64,000 nt of DNA from Enterobacter mori LMG 25706 (GTDB lineage: Bacteria > Pseudomonadota > Gammaproteobacteria > Enterobacterales > Enterobacteriaceae): assembly GCF_000211415.1 (NCBI RefSeq), contig NZ_GL890774.1:503748-567747 (forward strand). Reading direction: 5' to 3'. This document shows positions 23,936 to 33,271 of the stretch, one piece after another. Numbering within the stretch: position 1 is the first letter of the stretch; the number at the start of each line of letters is the position of its first letter. The notes beneath the pieces were generated by a model. The model saw only the letters and a program-made list of their open reading frames with translations. It had not been told where the DNA came from and did not search any database. The translations under genes were made by a program, and so were the position numbers.

Positions 23936-25352
23936 TGGCCTGCTCAAGTGGCTGATGATCCCGATGGCGCTGTTGCTGGTCTTTGTCGGCGTGAAGCTGT
24001 TTTCCGGTGGGGGTAGCCAGCCCGGCCGTGATGGCGGAACCCAGCTCACACCCGAAGAAGCCAGGGCCCTTGGCATCGAAGGCGACACGCCGCGGGATAC
24101 GGTGGCGACGCTGGTCGGCCAGGTCCGGCAGTTGCGCACCGAACTGCAAACCGCACTGACCGACAACAAAACCCAGAAAGCGGAGAACGAACGCCTGCGC
24201 CAACGCGAGGGCGCCATCGATCGCCATATCCAGAGCGCCCTGGAAACCGAGCGTAATCAGTTGAAGAACGACCGCGAGCAGGTCGCCAGCGAACGCCAGC
24301 AAACTCAGGGTCTCCTGCAGGATCTCCAACGCCAGTTCGAGAACCTGAGCAACAAGAGCGGACATGCCGATCTGCCGGTCGGGTTGGGACTGGAGCCTGG
24401 TGACGGACCCGAAGCCGATGGTGTTCGCTGGATCGAGCCGGAGGATGCCCGCAGCGACGGCAAAAGCCGTACCCTTGGCACAGCCGGGAACTTCACATTC
24501 CCGACCAGTTTCGGCCCGGCACAGAAAACGCTGGATACGACGAGGGATGCAGTCGTCGACGCCGGCAGTAAGGCAACCGGCGTCTCCACGGCGAAGCCCG
24601 TTTTTACCGTACCTACGAACGCCACGTTGATGGGGTCGATTTCGATGACGGCGTTGATCGGGCGTGTGCCTGTCGACGGGACCGTGAACGATCCATACCC
24701 CTTCAAGGTCCTGATCGGTCCGGACAACCTTACCGCCAATGGCATCGACATTCCCGATGTCGCCGGTGCGGTCGTCAGCGGAACGGCGTCGGGCGACTGG
24801 ACGCTCTCCTGCGTGCGCGGCCAAATCCGTTCGGTCACTTTCGTGTTCCATGACGGCACCATCCGCACGGTGCCCGAGGATGGCGAGCGTGGCGGCAACC
24901 GTCAGCAAAGCAACAACGGCAACAGTACGCAGGACGGCCTCGGCTGGATCAGCGATCCCTACGGCATTCCCTGCGTGAGCGGTGAACGGCGCAGCAATGC
25001 CCAGCAGTATCTCGGCACTCAGGCACTGATCACCGCTGCCGGGGCAGGTGCGGCATCGCTGATCAAATCCGACAACGGCAGCGTGGCGGTGGTCGCCAAC
25101 AACAACGGCTCGCTCGGCACGGTCGGCATTTCCGGCAACGAAGCGATGGGCCGCATCCTCGCCGGTGGCGTCCAGGACATGTCGCAGTGGGTGAACAAGC
25201 TCTATGGCCAGGCATTCGCAGCGGTGTACGTCAAACCCGGCGCCAGGGTCGCGGTTCATCTCGAACAACCCTTCACCATCGATTACGACCCGAAGGGGCG
25301 CAAGGTCGATCATCGTCTCGGAGGTGCTTCTGATGCACAGGATCTGGATTAA
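23925..25352 (+). CDS. TIGR03752 family ICE protein (TraB/VirB10-like)
   Basis: 475 residues. One N-terminal helix (about 5-25), a long coiled coil (about 60-145, Gln/Glu/Arg-rich), then the TraB/VirB10 beta-barrel domain with TNATLMGSISMTALIGRVPVDG (about 228-250) and NGIDIPDVAGAVVSG. VirB10-like proteins bridge the inner and outer membranes. GGAGG lies seven bases before the ATG at 23925. Confidence 0.92.
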   Translation: MKGNGLLKWLMIPMALLLVFVGVKLFSGGGSQPGRDGGTQLTPEEARALGIEGDTPRDTVATLVGQVRQLRTELQTALTDNKTQKAENERLRQREGAIDRHIQSALETERNQLKNDREQVASERQQTQGLLQDLQRQFENLSNKSGHADLPVGLGLEPGDGPEADGVRWIEPEDARSDGKSRTLGTAGNFTFPTSFGPAQKTLDTTRDAVVDAGSKATGVSTAKPVFTVPTNATLMGSISMTALIGRVPVDGTVNDPYPFKVLIGPDNLTANGIDIPDVAGAVVSGTASGDWTLSCVRGQIRSVTFVFHDGTIRTVPEDGERGGNRQQSNNGNSTQDGLGWISDPYGIPCVSGERRSNAQQYLGTQALITAAGAGAASLIKSDNGSVAVVANNNGSLGTVGISGNEAMGRILAGGVQDMSQWVNKLYGQAFAAVYVKPGARVAVHLEQPFTIDYDPKGRKVDHRLGGASDAQDLD

Positions 25353-25767
25353 CGGCCTGGCGGTGCTGGTCATTGCCGTGGCGCTTGGCGGTTGCTCGAC
25401 CAGCAAGGAAAAACTGCTGCCCCACGATGGAAAGACAATGATGGACATCTGGAACGAGGAAACCGGCGGCAACGCCCGCGGTGGCCAGATCGCACGTCAG
25501 TTGCTAGACGCCAGACAATCGTTGCGCCGTCCGCTGACCGAAGTCGATGTGAAGGCCGCGCCTGCGGTCAATGCCAGCTATACGCGCACGGCGCAAAACG
25601 AGATCTACCGGCAGTTCCAGCGCCTGCCGAATCCTGATCTCACCCTGTACGTGTTTCCCCATCTCGCGGGCACCGATCCGGTGCCCATCCCCGGCTACAC
25701 CACTGTCTTCCCGCTGTACCAGCGCGTGCAATACGCCATGCCGGGCGAACGGACTGAGGACTACTGA
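25333..25767 (+). CDS. TIGR03751 conjugal transfer lipoprotein (TraV/VirB7-like)
   Basis: 144 residues, signal peptide with lipobox LGGC (Cys at about 21). TIGR03751 proteins are the outer membrane lipoprotein of the core complex. DGKTMMDIWNEETGGNARGG near the start and YVFPHLAGTDPVPIPGYTTVFPLY near the end fit the family. Start overlaps the VirB10-like gene by 20 bases, and its stop overlaps the ATPase start (TGATG). Confidence 0.92.
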   Translation: MHRIWINGLAVLVIAVALGGCSTSKEKLLPHDGKTMMDIWNEETGGNARGGQIARQLLDARQSLRRPLTEVDVKAAPAVNASYTRTAQNEIYRQFQRLPNPDLTLYVFPHLAGTDPVPIPGYTTVFPLYQRVQYAMPGERTEDY

Positions 25768-28649
25768 TGGGACCGTTTTTCAAACGCCGCGCTACGGCGA
25801 CAGAGGTCAATAGCGGCTCCTCGCCAGATGCTCCATCGGATGCCTGGGCTCGCTATCTCGCGTCACTGGAGGCACACGGAATCCCTGAACCCGGCAAGCG
25901 GGACGCCACCAGGCACAGGCCCGCAACCCTGGCCGATGAACAGGCGCTGTACGACGTTTCACCGTCCTTTGCCGACCTGCTGCCGTGGGTGGAGTATCTG
26001 CCGGAGTCCAGGTGCATGCTTCTGGAGGACGGTGTTTCCGTCGCGGCATTCTTCGAACTGATGCCGATCGGCACGGAAGGACGGGAAGCATCCTGGCTGG
26101 CTCAGGTCCGGGACGCGCTGGAAAACGCGCTGCAGGACAGTTTCGACGAACTGGACGAGTCCCCATGGGTGGTGCAGTTGTATGCACAGGATGATGCCGA
26201 CTGGAACCGCTATCTTTCCACGCTTGAAAACTACCTTCAGCCTCGGGCCAGGGAAAGCGAGTTCACGAAGTTCTATCTCCGTTTCTTCGGCCACCATCTG
26301 CGCGCCGTCTCCCGGCAGGGAGGGCTGTTCGAGGATCGCACGGTCACACGCTTGCCCTGGCGCGGGCAGACACGACGTGTCCGGCTGGTCGTCTATCGGC
26401 GCGTCGGCAATGCGCCGGCCCGGCGCGGGCAATCCCCCGAACAGGCGCTGAATGTCGTCTGCGAACGCCTAGCTGGCGGCCTCGCCAATGCCGGTGTGCA
26501 GGCGCACCGCCTCGATGCCGCCGCGATCCACGCCTGGTTGCTGCCCTGGTTCAATCCAGGACCGGCGCTGCTGGGTCCGACAGACGAAGACCGCGAGCGG
26601 TTCTATCGCCTGGCTTCCTATCCTGAAGACACCGAAGAAGGCGAACTGGAACTTGCCAGCGGCACTGACTTCGCGCAGCGGCTGTTTTTCGGCCAGCCGA
26701 GATCCGATGTCGAAAACGGCCTCTGGTTCTTCGACGGCATGCCCCATCGCACCATCGTGCTCGACCGTTTGCGCACGCCGCCGGCAACCGGCCATCTGAC
26801 CGGCGAAACCCGCAAGGGAGGCGACGCCATTAATGCCCTGTTCGACCAGATGCCCGAAGACACGACCCTATGCCTCACCCTGGTGATCACGCCGCAAGAC
26901 ATTCTCGAAGCCCATCTGAACCATCTGGCAAAAAAAGCGGTCGGCGAAACCCTGGCATCGGAACAGGCGCTCAAGGACGTGCAACAGGCACGCGGTCTGA
27001 TCGGCAGTTCGCACAAGCTCTACCGCGCTTCGCTGGCGTTCTACCTGCGCGGCCGCGACCAGGCCGATCTCGATATGCGCGGCCTCCAGCTCGGCAATGT
27101 CCTGCTCAATGCGGGCCTGCAGCCCGTGTGTGAGGAAGACGAAGTTGCTCCGCTCAACAGCTACCTGCGCTGGCTTCCTTGCGTCTACGACCCCGGCAAG
27201 GACAAACGGCAGTGGTACACCCAGTTGATGTTTGCACAGCACGCGGCCAATCTGGCCCCGGTCTGGGGGCGCAGTCAGGGAACCGGCCATCCTGGCATCA
27301 CCTTCTTCAATCGCGGCGGCGGCACCGTCACCTTCGATCCGCTGAACCGCCTCGATCGGCAGATGAATGCGCACCTGTTCCTGTTCGGGCCCACCGGCTC
27401 GGGCAAGAGCGCCACCCTGAACAACATCCTCAACCAGATCACGGCGATTTATCGCCCGCGAATGTTCATCGTGGAAGCTGGCAACAGCTTCGGCCTGTTC
27501 GGCGATTTCGCGGCGCGGCTGGGCCTCACCGTGCATCGCGTCAAGCTGTCGCCCGGCGCTGGCGTGAGCCTCGCACCGTTTGCCGATGCCTGGCGGCTGG
27601 TGGATACGCCAAGCCAGGTGCAGACGCTCGATGCGGATGCGCTGGACGACGACACCGCGGACGAGGAATCGACGGAAGGCGACGAACAGCGTGACGTCCT
27701 CGGGGAACTGGAAATCACTGCCCGGCTCATGATCACAGGCGGCGAGGACAAGGAGGAAGCCCGAATGACGCGGGCCGATCGCAGCCTGATCCGCCAGTGC
27801 ATCCTTGAGGCCGCACAGCGTTGCGTATCGGAGAAGCGCACGGTGTTGACCCGCGACGTGCGCGATGCGTTGCGTGAGCGCGGCCGTGATTCCACGCTAC
27901 CTGAAACCCGCCGCACACGCTTACTGGAAATGTCGGATGCAATGGATATGTTCTGTCAAGGGATCGACGGAGAAATGTTCGACCGGCCCGGTACTCCGTG
28001 GCCGGAAGCGGACATCACCATCGTCGACCTGGCAACGTTCGCGCGCGAGGGCTACAACGCACAACTCTCGATCGCCTACATCAGCCTGATCAACACGGTC
28101 AACAACATCGCCGAACGCGATCAGTTCCTCGGCCGCCCCATCATCAACGTGACAGATGAGGGCCATATCATCACCAAAAACCCTTTGCTCGCGCCCTATG
28201 TCGTGAAAATCACCAAAATGTGGCGCAAGCTGGGGGCCTGGTACTGGCTAGCCACACAGAACCTCGACGACCTGCCGAAGGCGGCGGAGCCCATGCTCAA
28301 CATGATTGAATGGTGGGTCTGCCTCAGCATGCCACCCGACGAGGTTGAGAAGATCGCCCGCTTCCGTGAGCTCAACCCGTCACAGAAAGCCCTGATGCTC
28401 TCGGCCAGGAAGGAGGCAGGGAAGTTCACGGAAGGCGTGATCCTGTCCAAGTCGATGGAACTGCTGTTCCGCGCGGTCCCGCCCAGCCTGTACCTGGCGC
28501 TCGCCATGACCGAGCCGGAAGAGAAAGCCGAGCGCTACCAGTTGATGCAACAGTTCGGCGTCAGCGAACTCGATGCCGCCTTCCAGGTCGCGGAAAAAAT
28601 CGACCGGGCGCGCGGCATCAACTCTTTGCCTCTGGACGCATTGGACTGA
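25767..28649 (+). CDS. traC: VirB4/TraC-type conjugative transfer ATPase (TIGR03744)
   Basis: 960 residues, the usual length of this family. Walker A is LFGPTGSGKSATLNN (about 538-552) and a Walker B-like segment NVTDEGHIITKNP (about 795-807). The N-terminal third (FADLLPWVEYLPESRCMLLEDGVSVAAFFEL about 72-102) is the VirB4 N-domain. It powers pilus assembly at the inner membrane. The gene is intact. Confidence 0.95.
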   Translation: MGPFFKRRATATEVNSGSSPDAPSDAWARYLASLEAHGIPEPGKRDATRHRPATLADEQALYDVSPSFADLLPWVEYLPESRCMLLEDGVSVAAFFELMPIGTEGREASWLAQVRDALENALQDSFDELDESPWVVQLYAQDDADWNRYLSTLENYLQPRARESEFTKFYLRFFGHHLRAVSRQGGLFEDRTVTRLPWRGQTRRVRLVVYRRVGNAPARRGQSPEQALNVVCERLAGGLANAGVQAHRLDAAAIHAWLLPWFNPGPALLGPTDEDRERFYRLASYPEDTEEGELELASGTDFAQRLFFGQPRSDVENGLWFFDGMPHRTIVLDRLRTPPATGHLTGETRKGGDAINALFDQMPEDTTLCLTLVITPQDILEAHLNHLAKKAVGETLASEQALKDVQQARGLIGSSHKLYRASLAFYLRGRDQADLDMRGLQLGNVLLNAGLQPVCEEDEVAPLNSYLRWLPCVYDPGKDKRQWYTQLMFAQHAANLAPVWGRSQGTGHPGITFFNRGGGTVTFDPLNRLDRQMNAHLFLFGPTGSGKSATLNNILNQITAIYRPRMFIVEAGNSFGLFGDFAARLGLTVHRVKLSPGAGVSLAPFADAWRLVDTPSQVQTLDADALDDDTADEESTEGDEQRDVLGELEITARLMITGGEDKEEARMTRADRSLIRQCILEAAQRCVSEKRTVLTRDVRDALRERGRDSTLPETRRTRLLEMSDAMDMFCQGIDGEMFDRPGTPWPEADITIVDLATFAREGYNAQLSIAYISLINTVNNIAERDQFLGRPIINVTDEGHIITKNPLLAPYVVKITKMWRKLGAWYWLATQNLDDLPKAAEPMLNMIEWWVCLSMPPDEVEKIARFRELNPSQKALMLSARKEAGKFTEGVILSKSMELLFRAVPPSLYLALAMTEPEEKAERYQLMQQFGVSELDAAFQVAEKIDRARGINSLPLDALD

Positions 28650-28849
28650 ACCGGGAAGTGGCCGGCGTCTTCCGGCTGGAACAGTCTGTAGCCCCTTGAA
28701 TCGTGGTCAGATAGACGTAACAGGCCAACCAACAACCCGGTTCGGTCAAATTCTCTTTATTTGTCCCAAAAACAGAACGGTTGTGTTCGGCTGTGATGAA
28801 GAACCGACGCGAACAACCCGACCTTTCAGCAGATGACCTGGAGCCTGTT

Positions 28850-29597
28850 ATGCAATTCTCTCCTTTTTCTCATTTTCCCCTTCATCGCCTGTTGAGGTCA
28901 CTGATAGTTCTCACTCTTACCGGATTGCTTCTGGCGACATGGTACTTGACGAACAAATCCAGTTCACCTGCAAAGGTCAGTGCGGACAACACTTCCTCAC
29001 AAAATTTTGAAGCGATTCCACCATGGAGGTACGGCAAAGCCAACTCACGTTTCACCCTGGTCCTGTACGCTGATCTGGAATGCCCATTTTGTAAGAGTTA
29101 CTACCCAGAGCTTAGGGCATGGGTCGATCGAAATCCCGACACGAACCTGCAATGGCACCATCTGCCACTCCCCATGCATGCACCCGCCGCAACTCGACAA
29201 GCCCGGCTGGTTGAGTGTGCGGGAGAGGCCGAAGGGTCACACTGCGTTCTGGCAGGCTGTCACCTGGGTCTATCAGCAAACCCGCAGTGACGGGGCTGGC
29301 ATACCTGAAAACATGCAATACCCTGCGCTCACTCCAGCAATGCAGGCCTGCATGGATAGCACACGTCCCGAGGCAATTATTCAGGCGCAGGCTAATGAGG
29401 GGGCACGCGAAGGTATCACCGCGACCCCAACACTTAAACTGAACGATAACCAGAGCGGTCATATACTTATCCTGCCAGGCCCCGTCGAAGGTGATGTACT
29501 GTTGTCAGCATTGGATTTGCTATGCACCGATGGCGACGCAGACAGGGAAAAGGACTCAGGAGTACCTGATGATGGTGTTAGCCAGTTACCCAGATAG
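28850..29597 (+). pseudogene. DsbA/thioredoxin-like thiol oxidoreductase, frameshifted
   Basis: The first frame gives a membrane anchor (about 10-33) and a thioredoxin fold with LYADLECPFCKSYYPELRAW (about 75-94), containing the CPFC active site. At the GGG run 29234-29236 one extra base shifts the frame; the second frame continues the protein (HTAFWQAVTWVYQQTRSDG, then ITATPTLKLND with the cis-Pro) to 29597. Removing one G restores about 248 residues. Such proteins fold disulphide-rich mating-pore components in the periplasm. The host may supply the activity instead. Confidence 0.8.
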
Positions 29598-30112
29598 CTT
29601 GGCATAACGAACGCTAATCCAATGACTTCAAATAATCATGGTACTTGAACAAACCAGGCTGGCTAGACCAGCTTGAACCGCAACGTCTCATCATCGTCCA
29701 TGCCAAAATAACTGGCCACTTATTACTTCGGTCCATTCTATCAACAGGCGTCTGACCATAGGCCAGGTCATTGCCAGCACTGAATGGACTCCGCAAACAC
29801 GGTTGCGACGGATAGTGAAGGCAATGCGGCCTACTATTAAGGCGCCTTGTTTGAGATCGAGACTAATGGCAGATAGCCGTGGCTAGCCCGCTTAGTAGAG
29901 ACTCCAGCCCTCGGACTGACATCACAGGAAAGTAAGCCTTGGCTTCAAAGAGGCATGCTGGAAACCAGCACAACTCCTCAACAATGAGTATCGAGGTTTG
30001 TGCAGCGAGCACAATACGGATACGGTGGATTTCCGATTGTTGACTGACCCGCGAGCACGTTCTGGATGAACTCGGAGAATCCACAACAGCAACCTGTTTC
30101 AGGAGTCCGGAC
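29598..30112. other. Gap without recognisable gene inside the transfer operon
   Basis: About 515 bases lie between the broken thiol oxidoreductase and the TIGR03757 gene. No frame longer than about 90 codons has a convincing start or family. A weak GCTGG/CCAGC stem is near 29660. The base composition is less GC-rich than around it. It may be a decayed cargo site, since ICEs often carry accessory genes at this point. Confidence 0.5.
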
Positions 30113-30562
30113 ATGCTCAACCCGTTTCGCACCCAATCCGGGCCGATACGCTTTCCATCGGCGGTAGCCAGCGCCTTATGCGTAGCATTGGGCCTGGCCA
30201 GTCAGGCGGCCAGTACCGCAGAAGTGACGGTTTTCACCGACCGATCTGTCACGCTAAAATCGGCGGATAACGCCAATGTCGTCCATATCGACGCTGCACA
30301 GGAAATCGAGGCCAGCCTCGCGGCCGATCTGCCCGCCGATCCCCATCGTGCCCAGAGCATCGTCCAGGGACGTCTTCAGCAGGGAGGCTCGCAGCTGCAA
30401 CGTGACCTTGCTTCCGCCTGGCAGGGCGTAGCCGATGCATGGGGCCTCAGCGTTTCAACCGTTCCCGCAGTCGTGGTCGACCGGCGCTATGTCATTTACG
30501 GTGAGCCGGACGTAGCCAGGGCGGTAGCCCGTATAGAGGCATACCGGAGGGCGCAGCCATGA
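30113..30562 (+). CDS. TIGR03757 family ICE protein
   Basis: 149 residues, signal peptide (about 1-35). EVTVFTDRSVTL (about 37-48) and VSTVPAVVVDRRYVIYGEPDVARAV near the C-terminus fit TIGR03757, a TrbC-like thioredoxin-fold periplasmic protein without a CXXC. Start at 30113 follows AGGAGTCCGGAC. The next gene overlaps by four bases. Confidence 0.9.
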   Translation: MLNPFRTQSGPIRFPSAVASALCVALGLASQAASTAEVTVFTDRSVTLKSADNANVVHIDAAQEIEASLAADLPADPHRAQSIVQGRLQQGGSQLQRDLASAWQGVADAWGLSVSTVPAVVVDRRYVIYGEPDVARAVARIEAYRRAQP

Positions 30563-31509
30563 AGCGCGCCCGTCGTCTCCGCGCCGCAATCGCGGCCCTG
30601 ATGCTTGGAACCGCATCGTCGGCCTTCGCGCTCAACACCGCATCGATCACAGTTTCAGCCCTATCCCCCGATTGCCTCGAATACCGGGTCGTCGGGGTCT
30701 GCTACTGGCTCTTCTGCACCACTTTCGGCTGCTCGGTACGGACGTCGGTGAAAGTTAGCCATTACGTGCCCGATGCCGTGGTTTCCAGCTATGCCAATAC
30801 TGGCGAGAATCCGTGGGTAGAAGTGCGTGCCATGAGCATGCCGAACACCACGGCACAGGCCGGCGGCGATGGCACGACGAATCAGGACCACGAAAACAAC
30901 CTGTCGAAGTTCAAAAACGCTGACGTGATCGGCCACCCCGGCGGGGCTGTCCTGGGTCAGCTCGCCAGTGCTTCGGGCTATTCCTGCGAAGGTGCAGGCA
31001 CGGCCTTCATGCCATACCTGCTGAGCACGCTCGACACGGTGGCATGGCGCTACAACGTGCCGGAGGCCGTCTATCCGGAAGCACTGATCCCTGGCATGCG
31101 CGAAATCGGGGCGCGGACTTCTCTTAACCTGTGGGGCGCCGTATACCCGAGGGGCGGGTTCCTGCATCAGACCGATGACTACAAGAGCGGTGCGGTCGTC
31201 GCGCAGCGCGCCGGCGATATCGTCACCCGCCGCGGCCAGATTCACGTCTACCAGCCTCTGCTCGCCACCGCGCGCGACGGCTACTGGCCGTCTGGCGAAT
31301 TCGTCGAAGGCGACGCCTCAACGGGCAAGTGGCAGGAACTCACGCCCACGATGTCCAGTTCGTGCGCCGTCTTTCCCCATTCCAACCAGCGCGTCCAGGC
31401 CCAGCAAGGCGACTATGCCTGGGCGCTCTGGCGGCCCTACAGCTGCTGCCAGCGCCGCGGACAGACCTTCCTCGGCAGCGTCGACTTTAGCGGAGGGAGC
31501 GCACGATGA
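30559..31509 (+). CDS. TIGR03756 family ICE protein (TraU-like)
   Basis: 316 residues with signal peptide (about 1-25). Many paired cysteines (CLEYRVVGVCYWLFCTTFGC about 35-54) are typical of TraU-type proteins that need disulphide formation. It is periplasmic and essential for transfer in related systems. The loss of the thiol oxidoreductase nearby could affect its folding. Confidence 0.92.
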   Translation: MKRARRLRAAIAALMLGTASSAFALNTASITVSALSPDCLEYRVVGVCYWLFCTTFGCSVRTSVKVSHYVPDAVVSSYANTGENPWVEVRAMSMPNTTAQAGGDGTTNQDHENNLSKFKNADVIGHPGGAVLGQLASASGYSCEGAGTAFMPYLLSTLDTVAWRYNVPEAVYPEALIPGMREIGARTSLNLWGAVYPRGGFLHQTDDYKSGAVVAQRAGDIVTRRGQIHVYQPLLATARDGYWPSGEFVEGDASTGKWQELTPTMSSSCAVFPHSNQRVQAQQGDYAWALWRPYSCCQRRGQTFLGSVDFSGGSAR

Positions 31510-32909
31510 CTTCATCCTCCACTCCCGCACTCAGCAAGCACTTCCGCAGGGGCCTGCTTGTTTGCGCCCTGACGGCGGCATGCTCTGGTGCTGTCGCCCA
31601 GACGAGTGTCAACGAATATGGCCTGCAGCATCGCGGCAGCGTCATTGGCGACGATGTGCTGTACAGCATCGGCGGCGGACGGGCGGTATCCATGACGGGT
31701 GCGGCAAACATGCGCTCGATCGGCGTTGGCGTTGGCTGGAACAGCAACCTCATTTGCGGCGACATGAGCCTCACCACCACGCTGCAGAACCAGTTGAACG
31801 GCATCACCAACGGGTTCCAGACCATCATGTCGAATGTGATCCAGAACGCCACCAGTGCGGTGGCTTCGCTGCCTGCGCTGATCATCCAGCGCGCCGATCC
31901 CGGTCTCTATAACCTGCTCACCAACGGTGTCCTGCAAGCCAGGCTCGATTTCGACCGCTCGAAACTCACCTGCAGGGCGATCGCGAACAGGATGGCCGAC
32001 ATGGCCGGTGGCCAGCTCGGCTGGGACCAGCTCGCGGAAGGCATGGCGCTCAAGAAGGCGGTTGCCAGCACCGATGCGGTTTCCGCGATCGAGGAGGCAG
32101 AAAGCAGCAAGGGCAATGAAGGCGTGCCCTGGGTCGGAGGCGACAATGCCGGCGGCTCGGGCCAGGCGCCTATCCGCGTGGTCGCTGACGTGACGCGCGC
32201 CGGCTACAACCTAGTCAACGGGCGCAGCGTCGATGACACCTCATCCATCGATTCCGGCAGTTGCGGCGACCGGCTGGCGTGCCAGACCTGGACCTCTCCG
32301 CAGGCTGCCGTCACCTGGGCTACGCGTGTGCTGGGCGAGCAGGAACAACGCACCTGCGAGAGCTGCACCAAGACGCAGACCACGCCCGGCGTCGGTCTGA
32401 CACCGCTCATTCAGGAAGAGTACGAGACCAAGCTGGAGAGCTTGCAGGAACTGATCTCGGGCAGCAAGTCGATGAGCTTCGACAACCTGCAGGCGGCCAG
32501 CAGCACCTCGTTGCCGATTACCCGTGGCGTGATCGAGGCGCTGCGTGATGAACCCGATCAGGACATCCTCGCAAGGCGTCTCGCTTCCGAGGTTGCGCTC
32601 GCCAGCGTGCAGGAAAAAGCATTGCTGCTTCAGCGCACGCTGCTGACCGGGCGGATGGAGCCGAATGTGGCAGCGAACGAAATGGCCCAGGAGGCGGTCA
32701 CGCAGGAGAGCAACATTCTCGACCGCGAGATCAACAACCTCAAGACCGAGCTCGAACTGCGCCGTGCGCTGGCCAACAACTCCCCGATGCAGATCATCCA
32801 GCGCCACAGCACCCGGGCTGCGGGTTCGCGTGGTGTGTACCAGGGCGATCCCATCCCCAATCGCCTCGATGAATTGCAGCGCTCGCAATCGGGAGGAAGC
32901 AATCCATGA
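31506..32909 (+). CDS. TIGR03755 family ICE protein (TraH-like)
   Basis: 467 residues, signal peptide (about 1-34). VNEYGLQHRGSVIGDDVLYSIGGG (about 37-60) and a helical C-terminal half (about 290-450, LQELISGSKS, LARRLASEVALASVQEKALLL) fit TIGR03755. It is periplasmic and works with the TraU-like and TraG proteins. Overlap of four bases with both neighbours. Confidence 0.92.
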   Translation: MTSSSTPALSKHFRRGLLVCALTAACSGAVAQTSVNEYGLQHRGSVIGDDVLYSIGGGRAVSMTGAANMRSIGVGVGWNSNLICGDMSLTTTLQNQLNGITNGFQTIMSNVIQNATSAVASLPALIIQRADPGLYNLLTNGVLQARLDFDRSKLTCRAIANRMADMAGGQLGWDQLAEGMALKKAVASTDAVSAIEEAESSKGNEGVPWVGGDNAGGSGQAPIRVVADVTRAGYNLVNGRSVDDTSSIDSGSCGDRLACQTWTSPQAAVTWATRVLGEQEQRTCESCTKTQTTPGVGLTPLIQEEYETKLESLQELISGSKSMSFDNLQAASSTSLPITRGVIEALRDEPDQDILARRLASEVALASVQEKALLLQRTLLTGRMEPNVAANEMAQEAVTQESNILDREINNLKTELELRRALANNSPMQIIQRHSTRAAGSRGVYQGDPIPNRLDELQRSQSGGSNP

Positions 32910-33256
32910 TCCCGGCCTGGCTTCGCATGCGGTGGTTGTTCAATCGCCGTGTCGGCTTCGCGTTGCTGTGGACGATCCTGCTGCTTGTTGTGGCGATCGC
33001 CATCAACCTGATTGGCATCCGTGTGCTTGGCAGTATCGAAGGCTGGCAGCGCTGGATGGACGACCATACGGACTATTTCCTGGCTTGGCGTCTGCTGCTT
33101 TATGCGGGCCTCGCCTGGGGTTGGTTCTGGATGCGTAAACGGGTACTGGCTCGCGAACCTGGTACGGAACCATACCAGTGCCTCATCCGTGTCGAAATCG
33201 CCGGCGTGGTGGCTCTGGCCGTTCTGGAAGGCAGCCTGCTGCTGCAGTCCACTTGA
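32906..33256 (+). CDS. Small ICE membrane protein next to TraG
   Basis: 116 residues with three probable membrane segments (about 17-40, 57-78, 92-112) and a short basic N-terminus. It overlaps the TraH-like gene and precedes traG by 15 bases, a constant position in type G operons. No known motif; it likely assists TraG in the inner membrane (inference). Confidence 0.8.
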   Translation: MIPAWLRMRWLFNRRVGFALLWTILLLVVAIAINLIGIRVLGSIEGWQRWMDDHTDYFLAWRLLLYAGLAWGWFWMRKRVLAREPGTEPYQCLIRVEIAGVVALAVLEGSLLLQST

Positions 33257-33271
33257 TGAGCGGAGGACACC

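Noticed and set aside
23865-25472. A 535-codon open frame on the - strand
   Set aside because: It lies opposite the TIGR03752 gene, has no family resemblance and no ribosome site; long antisense frames are expected in GC-rich DNA.
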